Source: Hungatella sp. (lineage in GTDB: Bacteria > Bacillota > Clostridia > Lachnospirales > Lachnospiraceae). Taken from it: a stretch of 64,000 bases of DNA. Shown here piece by piece: positions 16,893 to 24,462 of this stretch. The DNA lies in contig WASS01000029.1 of NCBI GenBank assembly GCA_009712635.1, positions 479,276-543,275 of the forward strand, read 5' to 3'. How positions within the stretch are numbered: the first letter of the stretch is position 1; each line of letters begins with the position of its first letter. Below the pieces are notes generated by a model, which made no database searches, was not told the DNA's origin, and saw only the letters and a list, made by a program, of their open reading frames with translations. The position numbers and the translations under genes are program-made.

Positions 16893-17324
16893 ATGACAGA
16901 AAAGCGGCCTGATCAGGAAGCATTACAGCAGATTTTAGGAAAAACACACAGACATGGGGGAAATGAGCAGATGCGTGTGGTAAAAGTCTCCGTTTCCGGG
17001 AAAGAAATATCAATGGCCCATGTTATCGGAGTTTCCGAACCTTCTGTATATAAGAATCTGGGCCTGGATATAGGTACCCATGCAGGAGAGGACTTTAAAG
17101 GAATGTCAATCGGCACCATTCATATGTCCCCTCCGGAATCCACAGTTATTGCAGCAGATATCGCGGTAAAAGCCGGGTACGTGGAACTGGGATTTTTAGA
17201 CCGGTTCAGCGGTACCCTGATTTTGACTGGTCCTTTGGAGGAAGTGAAAACTGCTGTGTTTGAGATTATGAAATATTTTCATGAAGAGTTACAGTATAAG
17301 ACCTGTCCGGTCACAGTGAGATAG
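16893..17324 (+). CDS. EutS/PduU-type microcompartment shell protein (copy 2)
   Basis: A 143-aa paralogue of the protein at 16043. The cores align closely (SGKEISMAHVIGVSEPSVYKN, then SPPESTVIAADIAVKAG, then FLDRFSGTLILTG, then YFHEELQYKTCPVT), but this copy has about 25 extra N-terminal residues with KTHRHGGNEQMR. The two copies may build mixed hexamers or different facets. It is the last gene of the cluster, followed four bases later by a strong terminator. ATG 16893 follows GAAAGGG. Confidence 0.88.
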   Translation: MTEKRPDQEALQQILGKTHRHGGNEQMRVVKVSVSGKEISMAHVIGVSEPSVYKNLGLDIGTHAGEDFKGMSIGTIHMSPPESTVIAADIAVKAGYVELGFLDRFSGTLILTGPLEEVKTAVFEIMKYFHEELQYKTCPVTVR

Positions 17325-17327
17325 TAT

Positions 17328-17370
17328 AAAAGCGGTTCTGCAGCGAGTAAGGATGCAGGATCGCTTTTAT
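17328..17370 (+). terminator. Terminator after the microcompartment cluster
   Basis: AAAAGCG (17328-17334) pairs with CGCTTTT (17362-17368), with an inner CTGCA / TGCAG pair; short T-rich tail. It may also serve the converging lysR gene. Confidence 0.75.
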
Positions 17371-17380
17371 TCTGTTAAAA

Positions 17381-18307
17381 TCACTCCACAAAAACCGCCA
17401 GTCCATCCGCCCGGATTAAATCCTTTAACTCCTCCAGATAATTTCGGGCAAATATGCTTAAGTGTATCTTTGGATTCTCGATCCAGCCGATTCTCATACA
17501 TTCCGAGGTAACAAGAGGAACGGCTATAATATTATCTCCATTTAAGTTGCTGTTTAAGATTCCGCTGCAGATGGTATAGCCATTCAGTCCAATTAATAAA
17601 TTAAATAACGTAGCCCGGTCACTGACATAGATGATTTTCTTTCTTGGAACAATGCTTAATATCTCTTCAGAAAAATAGAAAGAGTTATTTTCCCCCTGTT
17701 CGAATGCCAGAAACGGATAGGGCAATAAATCCTCCATTGTTACAGATAAACGACTGGAAAGAGGATGGGATGAGCTGATAAATACATGGGGAGAAGCTTC
17801 AAACAAAGGGTGAAAAATCAGCCCGCTGTCTTTAAAGAGCTTTTCAAGTACCTTCTCATTGAAATCATTTAAATAAACAATACCAAGTTCACTTCTGAAA
17901 TTTTTCACATCCTCAATGATCTCAAACGTTCTTGTTTCCCGTAAGGTGAATTCATATTCGTCGTTGTCCTGCCTTTCCACCAGATTGACAAAAGCATTCA
18001 CAGCAAATGCGTAATGCTGGGTGGATATGGAGCAGATACGTTTTGCCGGAGTTTTTTTAAAATAATGCTGTTCCAGCAGATCAGCCTGTTCCAGAACCTG
18101 TCTTGCATAGGAAAGAAATTCACTACCGTCTAAGGAAAGAGAGATCCCTTTTGGATTTCTGTTAAATATGGTGATGCCATATTCCTGTTCCAGTTCTTTC
18201 ACTGAATTGGAAAGGCTGGGCTGGGTGATGAAAAGCTGTTTTGCTGCCTCTGATATAGAGCCGCAGTTTACAATGGTGATGATATAGCGAAGCTGCTGAA
18301 GCGTCAT
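17381..18307 (-). CDS. LysR-family regulator, likely MtaR/MetR-like for methionine
   Basis: A 308-aa LTTR. The winged HTH occupies residues 1-60 (LRYIITIVNCGSISEAAKQL then FITQPSLSNSVKELEQEYG), followed by a linker helix and a periplasmic-binding-protein-like effector domain (about 90-300). It is divergent from a MetE-like gene, and the space between holds TATAGTTTAAAACTATA, which matches the MET-box described for the LysR-type MtaR/MetR regulators of streptococci. I therefore infer that it senses a methionine-pathway metabolite such as homocysteine and activates the neighbour. ATG 18307 is preceded by GAGAGG at a slightly long distance. Confidence 0.82.
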   Translation of the reverse strand: MTLQQLRYIITIVNCGSISEAAKQLFITQPSLSNSVKELEQEYGITIFNRNPKGISLSLDGSEFLSYARQVLEQADLLEQHYFKKTPAKRICSISTQHYAFAVNAFVNLVERQDNDEYEFTLRETRTFEIIEDVKNFRSELGIVYLNDFNEKVLEKLFKDSGLIFHPLFEASPHVFISSSHPLSSRLSVTMEDLLPYPFLAFEQGENNSFYFSEEILSIVPRKKIIYVSDRATLFNLLIGLNGYTICSGILNSNLNGDNIIAVPLVTSECMRIGWIENPKIHLSIFARNYLEELKDLIRADGLAVFVE

Positions 18308-18358
18308 TGCATGGGATTCCTCTCTTTCTCGTTCTGTTTTTATTCTAACACAGAATGA

Positions 18359-18375
18359 TATAGTTTAAAACTATA
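18359..18375. promoter_or_regulatory. MET-box, predicted LysR-type operator
   Basis: Perfect palindrome TATAGTTTAAAACTATA, identical to the consensus TATAGTTTnAAACTATA reported for methionine genes of Lactobacillales. It lies 22 bases upstream of the predicted -35 box of the MetE-like gene, a normal activator position. Confidence 0.75.
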
Positions 18376-18397
18376 CCAGGTCATAAAAATATAGAAT

Positions 18398-18426
18398 TTT
18401 ACAGATATCCCTTTATCCGTTAGAAT
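18398..18426 (+). promoter_or_regulatory. Promoter of the MetE-like gene
   Basis: TTTACA at 18398-18403, 17-base spacer, TAGAAT at 18421-18426; transcription would start near 18433, 35 bases before the ATG. Confidence 0.65.
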
Positions 18427-18467
18427 AAAGAAAAACAAGACAGGAAAAAAGAGAGGAGAGTAATAGT

Positions 18468-19586
18468 ATGACACAGTTGAAAAAAAGAGCCCCATTTAAA
18501 TTTGATATAGTAGGAAGTTTTTTGCGTCCAGATTATTTAAAGGAGGCAAGAGAAGGCTGGAAAAATGGAACCGTCACAGAGGAAGAATTAAGAAAGACTG
18601 AGGACAGAGCCATCACAGAGCTGATCGAAAAGCAAAAAGAGGCAGGACTTCCCGTCATTACAGACGGAGAGTTTCGCAGAAGCTGGTGGCATCTGGATTT
18701 CATGTGGGGGCTTCAGGGTGTTAAGAAACTGGTAGTAGAACGTGGCTATGCGTTTCATGACGAAGTTACCAGAGGAGAATCTGCCGGCCTATGCGGGAAA
18801 ATCTCTGGGGTAAATCACCCCTTTGTAGAGCATTTTAAATTTGTTAAACTGTTTGAGGATGATTTAGTTACTGCAAGACAAACCATACCGGCACCAGCCC
18901 AGTTTCTTGCTGAACTGGAACGGGGAGATAATCTGGAACAGACAAAGTCTTACTATCCGGACGAGGAAGAACTGATCCGGGATATTGCATCTGCTTATCA
19001 CACCGTACTGGTTGATCTGTATGAAGCAGGCTGCAGAAATGTCCAGTTTGACGACTGTACCTGGGGAATGTTCTGTGACACAAAGTATTGGGAAGCCAGA
19101 CAGAAGGGATCAAAATCTGTTGCTTCCGAGGCAGAAAAGTATGTGAGACTGAACAATCTGGCAATGGAGAATCTGCCGGAAGATATGGTTATCAATACAC
19201 ATGTATGCAGAGGCAATTATCATTCCACCTGGGCTTCCTCCGGCGGATATGCTCCCATTGCCCCCCATTTATTTGGAAAAGAAAATGTTTCTGCTTACTA
19301 CCTGGAATTTGATGATGAGCGTTCGGGAGATTTCGAACCCCTTCATTATGTGGATGGAGATAAGCAGGTAGTCCTTGGCCTGATTACAACCAAATCCCCG
19401 GATTTAGAAGAAAAGTCACGAATCATTGAGCGAATCCGCAAGGCTTCCCGTTATATCCCCCTGGAACGCTTATCCTTAAGTCCCCAATGTGGTTTTGCAT
19501 CAACCGAAGAGGGAAATAAATTGACGGAAGAAGAGCAGTGGGAAAAAATAAAACTGGTAAAAGAAATTTCAGAAGAGGTCTGGTAA
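18468..19586 (+). CDS. MetE-like cobalamin-independent methionine synthase family protein (YxjG/YxjH type)
   Basis: A 372-aa protein equal to the C-terminal catalytic barrel of MetE. It begins with the YxjG-type IVGSFLRPDYLKEAR, then VITDGEFRRSWWHLDFMWGL near residue 64. Zinc-ligand segments are visible: NTHVCRGNYHSTW near 245 (His and Cys) and SPQCGFAS near 343 (Cys). Methyl transfer to homocysteine is therefore likely, but the short forms lack the N-terminal MetE domain that binds polyglutamyl folate, and their methyl donor is not settled. The MET-box and the divergent LysR gene support a methionine role. AGAGGAG precedes ATG 18468; a strong terminator follows. Confidence 0.85.
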   Translation: MTQLKKRAPFKFDIVGSFLRPDYLKEAREGWKNGTVTEEELRKTEDRAITELIEKQKEAGLPVITDGEFRRSWWHLDFMWGLQGVKKLVVERGYAFHDEVTRGESAGLCGKISGVNHPFVEHFKFVKLFEDDLVTARQTIPAPAQFLAELERGDNLEQTKSYYPDEEELIRDIASAYHTVLVDLYEAGCRNVQFDDCTWGMFCDTKYWEARQKGSKSVASEAEKYVRLNNLAMENLPEDMVINTHVCRGNYHSTWASSGGYAPIAPHLFGKENVSAYYLEFDDERSGDFEPLHYVDGDKQVVLGLITTKSPDLEEKSRIIERIRKASRYIPLERLSLSPQCGFASTEEGNKLTEEEQWEKIKLVKEISEEVW

Positions 19587-19596
19587 AATTATCTTT

Positions 19597-19642
19597 AAAA
19601 TGGTATTGTTGTTTGAGACATAAAAACAACAGTACCATTTTT
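19597..19642 (+). terminator. Terminator after the MetE-like gene
   Basis: AAAATGGTATTGTTGTTT (19597-19614) against AAAACAACAGTACCATTTTT (19623-19642) around a short loop, ending in T5. Confidence 0.88.
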
Positions 19643-19665
19643 AGTCTGGCAAAGGAGGGCGCACC

Positions 19666-20007
19666 ATGAATGTACAGATATTCGGAACCAAAAAGTGTTT
19701 TGATACGAAAAAAGCGGAACGTTATTTTAAAGAGCGTAAAATTCCGTATCAGTTGATTGATATGAAGGAAAAAGGAATGAGCAAAGGGGAATATAACAGT
19801 GTGAGACAGGCGGTGGGCGGTACGGATGCCATGCTTGATGAGAATTGCCGGGATCAGGATATTCTGGCTCTTATCAGATACATTGCTCCTGAGGATAAAG
19901 ATGATAAGATTTTAGAAAACCAGGAAGTGTTGAAAACTCCCATTGTCAGAAATGGAAAACAGGCAACAATCGGTTATCAGCCTGATACCTGGAAAGACTG
20001 GAAATAA
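19666..20007 (+). CDS. ArsC/Spx-family thioredoxin-fold protein
   Basis: A 113-aa protein of the ArsC-related family (thioredoxin-like fold). It has the N-terminal FGTKKCFDTKKAERYFKERKIPY with one active-site Cys (residue 11), not the CxxC of Spx, then the internal EVLKTPIVRNGKQATIGYQPDTW, where the conserved cis-Pro follows KT. Family members are annotated as arsenate reductase-like, but the usual HCG(T/S)SR arsenate motif is missing, so arsenate reduction is doubtful. AAAGGAGGGC precedes ATG 19666. It is a single gene in a stretch of small stress-type genes. Confidence 0.8.
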   Translation: MNVQIFGTKKCFDTKKAERYFKERKIPYQLIDMKEKGMSKGEYNSVRQAVGGTDAMLDENCRDQDILALIRYIAPEDKDDKILENQEVLKTPIVRNGKQATIGYQPDTWKDWK

Positions 20008-20100
20008 AAACTGACAGGTAGTGTACGGCTGCCAGATCATCTTGACATTATGGGTAAAATTACTTAAAATTAAGAAAACTACGAAAAGGAGCGGCATAAC

Positions 20101-20445
20101 ATGAAAACGGAAAAAAATCAAAGATGGGTATTCAATCAGGATATTGAAGGAGAGAAAGCAGGAGACGGTGTTGTCAGAAAGGTGCTGGCATACTGTGACG
20201 GCATGATGTGTGTGGAAAATCATTTTGAGCAGGGAGCCATTGGCAAGATGCATAATCACCCCCATACACAGATTACATATGTGGCCAGCGGTGCCTTTGA
20301 ATTTACCATCGGTGATGAAGTAAAGACAGTTAAGGCCGGAGATACTTTATTAAAACAGGATGGTGTGATGCATGGCTGTGTATGCCTGGAAAAAGGAATA
20401 TTGGTTGATATTTTCACCCCAATGAGAGAAGATTTTATATCATAA
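20101..20445 (+). CDS. Cupin-domain protein
   Basis: A 114-aa single-domain cupin. Motif 1 is GKMHNHPHTQITYVASGAFEFTIGDE in two parts near residues 45-70, with metal-ligand His residues and a Gln in place of the usual Glu; motif 2 is VKAGDTLLKQDGVMHGC near 80-96 with the last His. It is probably a small metal-binding barrel of the YlbA/quercetinase-like type, substrate unknown. AAAAGGAGC precedes ATG 20101, and it has its own terminator, so it is a single-gene unit. Confidence 0.82.
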   Translation: MKTEKNQRWVFNQDIEGEKAGDGVVRKVLAYCDGMMCVENHFEQGAIGKMHNHPHTQITYVASGAFEFTIGDEVKTVKAGDTLLKQDGVMHGCVCLEKGILVDIFTPMREDFIS

Positions 20446-20455
20446 AGCGTTTAAG

Positions 20456-20499
20456 AGATCTGTATTTTGCCTGAATCAAGGCAGAGACAGATCTTTTTC
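20456..20499 (+). terminator. Terminator after the cupin gene
   Basis: AGATCTGT (20456-20463) and ACAGATCT (20487-20494) with an inner TGCCT / AGGCA pair, then TTTTT. Confidence 0.85.
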
Positions 20500-20594
20500 C
20501 TCTTTTCGGATCAAAATGGATTGTCTAAAGTGACATGGTCACGGAAAAACTGGAAAAAATCTGTTAAGATCTAGAAAAAAACATGGAGGAAGCA

Positions 20595-20825
20595 ATGACG
20601 TTACAAAAAAACAAGAGGTATGCAGTTGTAGATGAGACCCATTGTGTCGCCTGCGGCAGCTGTATGAAAGAGTGTCCGAAAGGAGCCATTACAATACCAT
20701 GTGGGATCACAGCAAAAATAGACACGGAAAAATGTGTTGGCTGTGGTTTGTGTGCAAAGGCCTGTCCGGCATCAGTGATTCATATTGAAATACTGAAAAG
20801 GGGGGAAGAAGATGGGAACAAATAA
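20595..20825 (+). CDS. 2x[4Fe-4S] ferredoxin
   Basis: A 76-aa bacterial-type ferredoxin with two CxxCxxCxxxCP clusters: CVACGSCMKECPKG near residue 19 and CVGCGLCAKACPAS near 50. It carries low-potential electrons. I chose ATG 20595 because GGAGG lies five bases upstream; the in-frame ATG 20583 precedes that site. Its end overlaps the next gene, a NapH-like membrane iron-sulfur protein, by 14 bases, so the two are probably made together and may exchange electrons. Confidence 0.9.
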   Translation: MTLQKNKRYAVVDETHCVACGSCMKECPKGAITIPCGITAKIDTEKCVGCGLCAKACPASVIHIEILKRGEEDGNK

Positions 20826-21399
20826 GAAAAAAAACTGGTATGATTATCTCTGGCTGGCATCCTTGCTCTATCTGATTCTGGGTTTCTTTAATATTCTTTT
20901 TGCCTGGCTGGGACTCCTTTGTTTCCTGATTCCATTGGGAATCTCTGCAGTGAAGGGAAATAAAACCTATTGCAATCACTACTGCGGCAGAGGCCAGCTT
21001 TTGGATCTTCTTGGAAACAAACTGAAATTATCCCGGAAAAAAGATATCCCTGCATTGATAAGAAGCCGTGGATTCCGATACGGATTTCTCACCTTTTTTC
21101 TAATCATGTTTGGAAATATGCTGTTTACCACCTATCTGGTTTTTTCAGATGCAGGAAGCTTAAAGCAGGCAGTGCAGCTTTTATGGACCTTTAAACTTCC
21201 CTGGCATTTTGCTTATCATGGGACCATAGCAGCGGACTGGGTTGCCCAGTTTGCCTTTGGTTTCTACAGCGTCATGCTCACATCCACAGTGCTCGGTATT
21301 ATCACCATGGTTTTGTATAAACCAAGATCCTGGTGCGTATACTGTCCCATGGGAACCATGACACAGCAGATTTGTAAGTTAAAGGACAAATCATCATAA
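20812..21399 (+). CDS. NapH-like membrane protein with iron-sulfur Cys motifs
   Basis: A 195-aa integral membrane protein with about four hydrophobic segments (residues 12-30, 33-45, 85-112, 140-168). Two Cys clusters face one side: [15 protein letters not shown] near residue 54 and [14 protein letters not shown] near 175, the pattern of NapH/FixG-type membrane proteins (Fer4_5 domain), which pass electrons through the membrane. It overlaps the ferredoxin gene and is followed by rubredoxin, so a small electron-transfer unit is likely; the final acceptor is unknown. The ribosome site is GGGGGAAG before ATG 20812. Confidence 0.8.
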   Translation: MGTNKKKNWYDYLWLASLLYLILGFFNILFAWLGLLCFLIPLGISAVKGNKTYCNHYCGRGQLLDLLGNKLKLSRKKDIPALIRSRGFRYGFLTFFLIMFGNMLFTTYLVFSDAGSLKQAVQLLWTFKLPWHFAYHGTIAADWVAQFAFGFYSVMLTSTVLGIITMVLYKPRSWCVYCPMGTMTQQICKLKDKSS

Positions 21400-21404
21400 A
21401 TCTA

Positions 21405-21433
21405 TTGATAAAAAACATATTATATGCTATAAA
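21405..21433 (+). promoter_or_regulatory. Promoter of the rubredoxin gene
   Basis: TTGATA at 21405-21410, 17-base spacer, TATAAA at 21428-21433; the gene can thus be expressed apart from the ferredoxin pair. Confidence 0.6.
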
Positions 21434-21466
21434 AGAAGCACAGAGAAATGTAAGGAGGTGACAGGG

Positions 21467-21625
21467 ATGGCAAAGTATGTTTGTGAACCATGCGGATACG
21501 TATATGATCCAGAAATCGGTGATCCTGATTCTGGTATTGAGCCAGGCACTGCATTTGAGGATATTCCAGAGGATTGGGTTTGCCCAGTATGTGGAGTTGG
21601 TAAAGATATGTTTGTTGAAGAATAA
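21467..21625 (+). CDS. Rubredoxin
   Basis: A 52-aa protein with the standard rubredoxin layout: [20 protein letters not shown] at the N-terminus (first CxxCG pair), [20 protein letters not shown] for the second CxxCG pair; the four Cys bind one iron. Length and spacing fit the clostridial family exactly. It is a cytosolic one-electron carrier, often serving superoxide reductase, rubrerythrin or flavodiiron proteins, none of which lies here. TAAGGAGG precedes ATG 21467, and a strong terminator follows. Confidence 0.96.
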   Translation: MAKYVCEPCGYVYDPEIGDPDSGIEPGTAFEDIPEDWVCPVCGVGKDMFVEE

Positions 21626-21653
21626 ACCTGCAGTCATCTTTGAACGGCAGACA

Positions 21654-21702
21654 TGCCTTCAAGCCACAGGCGATTTATTGCCTGGCTTGAAGGCTTTTTT
21701 AA
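21654..21702. terminator. Bidirectional terminator between rubredoxin and the S8 protease
   Basis: GCCTTCAAGCCA (21655-21666) against TGGCTTGAAGGC (21682-21693), then TTTTTT. The tail of the converging S8 gene runs into it. Confidence 0.9.
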
Positions 21703-23372
21703 TTACTGGTAAAACGCTCAAACAGCCGGTTTATATCAACCTGACCGTATCCCCATATATTGTTGGGATAGGTGTTTGCCGGATTTCTCACAGCACCGCT
21801 TATCATCAGACGGTTCACGTCATTGCCGGTGAGTCTGGGATAATTTCCCTTTACAATTCCCCATTCAAATACCATGGCAATGATTCCCGCTGCATGGGCA
21901 GCAGCAGCTCCCGTTCCGGTTGCAGTTCCGTAAAGTCCTCCCGGTACTGCACAGGTGAGTTCAAAGCCTGGAGCTGCAAGATCGGGTTTTACCTGACCCG
22001 TTCTTGTATAACCTCTTCCTGATTCTGGAAGAATGCTGTCATTTAACTGATTATAGGCAGCAACAGTCAATTGGTGTCTTGCATTCCCTGGTGATGTAAT
22101 GGTCGTATCCGGACTTGAATCCAGGAAAAAGGTATCATTTGATAAAAGACTACCGGCGGGAAGCCAGGAATGAAAGGAAAAAGCCTCATTTTCCGGACTC
22201 TGCGCCCGTAGATACCAGATTCCGGGAAGGGGATTATTAAAGCGCAGAAGAATCACCTGTTCCCCTGTCTCCTCTTCAAAAATAATATTATTCACATAGA
22301 TTGTAGTCTTATTAAAAATAAAGCTGAACTTTCTGCATTGGTTTAATCCCGGATAAACCGGCTGGGTAGATTCACGGTTGGGAGAGGAGATATCAATGGA
22401 AAGTCTGGCAGGTGCATAAGTCCAGATTTCCATGGCAAATAAGGTGTCACTGCTGCCGACTCTCAGCTCGATGTTATTGTAGTAAGGGGCAGCGGATGTG
22501 GAATTGTAGTAGTGACGCTGACTGTTTCCCTCATTGCCTGCAGCAACGGAGATTCCATTGCCGGGAAGAAGGGCCAAATGGTCTAAATAAGAGCTGGCTG
22601 CACCTCTTCCGTCATGACCGCCCTGATTGCTTGCGAGAGCAATACAGATGACCACAGGACGATTAAAGCGGGAAGCAACTGTAACGGCATAGCGAATCCC
22701 AAGAATTAAATCGGATTCCTGATAGCAGTTTGCATTTTCAGGGGCAAAGGCTACTTTTTTCAGAACAGGCTTTGCTTCCTTTAACTTAACGATCACCAGA
22801 TCAGATTGGGGAACCACTCCGCTAAAACCCTGCTGTTCGTTGGGGGAGCCAGCCAGAATACTGGCAATTGCAGTTCCATGTCCCAGCACATCGGTAGTGG
22901 GAACAACACTGAGAGGGTCTGGTGACTTGAGGGCAGCATTAATCTGTTCCCTGCTGTATTCAGTGCCAAAGGTAAATTCATTGGGGATTGTGCCTGACTG
23001 ATCGGTCTGATCCCACATGGTAAGAATCCGGGAAGTGCCGTCATTAAAGAGAAATGCCGGGTGACGGTAATCAATCCCAGTATCAATGACCGCTACCAAT
23101 ACCCCCTGCCCGTATAAAGCCAGAAAGGGATTTGTCTGTACCGTAGTAACTCCCGATTTTTCCAGGCTTATGGTTGAGGCAAGGGTGTAAAGGGTAGGAA
23201 AGCTGCTGTAAGAATGCTTTCCAAGGTCACAGGGATCTCCGTTGCCGGCGGGGATATGAAGCAGAGAGTTCTGTCTGTTTAAATAGGTGATATTATCACC
23301 GGTATCATAGGTTGGAGCCAGGGCGGTGCTGATCATTAAATCATAATAACTGTTATCCAGAATTTTTGACAA
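21699..23372 (-). CDS. Subtilisin-like S8 protein lacking the catalytic serine (Csp-like pseudoprotease)
   Basis: A 557-aa protein of the clostridial Csp-like S8A family, with a jelly-roll insertion between the His and Ser regions. The Asp (AVIDTGID, Asp97) and His (VLGHGTA, His165) of the triad and the oxyanion Asn (AAGNEGN) are present, but the GTSxA serine motif reads GTGAAAAHAAG, so residue 488 is Gly (codon GGA, plus-strand 21909-21911). It should therefore be proteolytically dead, like C. difficile CspC, a germination pseudoprotease. There is no signal peptide. Start is TTG at 23372 with GGAGG seven bases upstream. It follows the cell-wall amidase gene by 73 bases on the same strand. 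Confidence 0.85.
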   Translation of the reverse strand: MSKILDNSYYDLMISTALAPTYDTGDNITYLNRQNSLLHIPAGNGDPCDLGKHSYSSFPTLYTLASTISLEKSGVTTVQTNPFLALYGQGVLVAVIDTGIDYRHPAFLFNDGTSRILTMWDQTDQSGTIPNEFTFGTEYSREQINAALKSPDPLSVVPTTDVLGHGTAIASILAGSPNEQQGFSGVVPQSDLVIVKLKEAKPVLKKVAFAPENANCYQESDLILGIRYAVTVASRFNRPVVICIALASNQGGHDGRGAASSYLDHLALLPGNGISVAAGNEGNSQRHYYNSTSAAPYYNNIELRVGSSDTLFAMEIWTYAPARLSIDISSPNRESTQPVYPGLNQCRKFSFIFNKTTIYVNNIIFEEETGEQVILLRFNNPLPGIWYLRAQSPENEAFSFHSWLPAGSLLSNDTFFLDSSPDTTITSPGNARHQLTVAAYNQLNDSILPESGRGYTRTGQVKPDLAAPGFELTCAVPGGLYGTATGTGAAAAHAAGIIAMVFEWGIVKGNYPRLTGNDVNRLMISGAVRNPANTYPNNIWGYGQVDINRLFERFTSN

Positions 23373-23445
23373 ACCTGTTCCTCCCTGCCAGTTCGGGCCG
23401 TAATATATGATATATTTTATGCAGGAAGGCAGGGATTATGAGCTC

Positions 23446-24327
23446 TTAGTTGGCAGGTGGTGCCGAAACTGCAGCAGTGGCTGTTGTAAAAGTGGACTTT
23501 CCAGCTTTGTTTAAATATTCGATGATACCTTTGGCATCAGCCTCTCCCAGTTTCTTTAACTGCTCGTCGGTGGAGAGAAATCCGGTTAAGTCACTGATGT
23601 AGTTGATGTATCCATGTTCAATGATAAAGCCGCGGAGACCGTACATCTGGGAATATCGGGGGATTGCATAGTAATCAGCAGTACTTCCATCTGGATATAA
23701 GGTTCCGTTTTTGGAATCCTGAAGAATTAATCCTCTGTTGTGAAGCCCAAGACCGGTTAGCTGGTTTAAAATGGTATTTGCTGCATCCTGGGACTGAATG
23801 GCGACCTCATTGTTAAAACGTCCGGTTCTGGGAGACATGGAACTGGCGCCGTAAGCGTTCCTTGTGGTGCCGTTTCCTGCGATGGAATCCACGTGGAGGC
23901 TGACAAACAAGTCTGCGCGGACGGAAGCCGCGAAGGCAGCCCGCTGATCCAAAGGAACAGTGACCTCGGAACTGTCTTTCGTCATATAAACGGTATAGTT
24001 GGAGTTTTTCTCCAGATATTCTTTCGTATAATTGGCTATTTTCATTGTAATGATATCTTCATAATAGGTAACTCCGTCATATTCGAAGTGGCAGCCGGAG
24101 TAGTGACCGTCTGTTTTTCCGTGTCCAGGGTCTAAAACAACCACACAGTTGGATTTTAAACTCATTCCAGGACCGATCTCGGGCGCAGCATTATGGTTAA
24201 CCGGCGGAGCAAAGGCAGGTCCGGATTCTTCTTCCGCTTTTGCTGTGAAAACAACAGAAGATGAGAACAGGGCTGCAAGCATTATGACACCGGTAGTACG
24301 TTTAAAAATCTGATTAAAACGAAACAT
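23446..24327 (-). CDS. Secreted N-acetylmuramoyl-L-alanine amidase (Amidase_3)
   Basis: A 293-aa zinc amidase cutting the bond between muramic acid and the stem peptide. A signal peptide (about residues 1-31, MFRFNQIFKRTTGVIML then a hydrophobic run ending AKA) is followed by the Amidase_3 domain: VVLDPGHGKTDG (zinc His), YYEDIITMKIA (zinc Glu), FVSLHVDS (zinc His) and FIIEHGYINY (catalytic Glu). No cell-wall-binding repeats are visible, so it is a stand-alone catalytic domain; a role in sporulation, germination or wall turnover is possible. It is probably co-transcribed with the S8 pseudoprotease downstream. Confidence 0.9.
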   Translation of the reverse strand: MFRFNQIFKRTTGVIMLAALFSSSVVFTAKAEEESGPAFAPPVNHNAAPEIGPGMSLKSNCVVVLDPGHGKTDGHYSGCHFEYDGVTYYEDIITMKIANYTKEYLEKNSNYTVYMTKDSSEVTVPLDQRAAFAASVRADLFVSLHVDSIAGNGTTRNAYGASSMSPRTGRFNNEVAIQSQDAANTILNQLTGLGLHNRGLILQDSKNGTLYPDGSTADYYAIPRYSQMYGLRGFIIEHGYINYISDLTGFLSTDEQLKKLGEADAKGIIEYLNKAGKSTFTTATAAVSAPPAN

Positions 24328-24462
24328 GATAGATCCTCCTGAGCAATGGCATTTTGCCCAATATTATAGCACTAATTGTCAGAATCTGCAAATGGTATTC
24401 TATTAATTTTCCATATCCTGTGGTAGAATGGGGAGTGTAAAAAAGGAACAGGAGAACTGCTT

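Noticed and set aside
19666-20007. Spx regulator or true arsenate reductase
   Set aside because: Single Cys without CxxC and without the arsenate-reductase motif, and no ars genes nearby.
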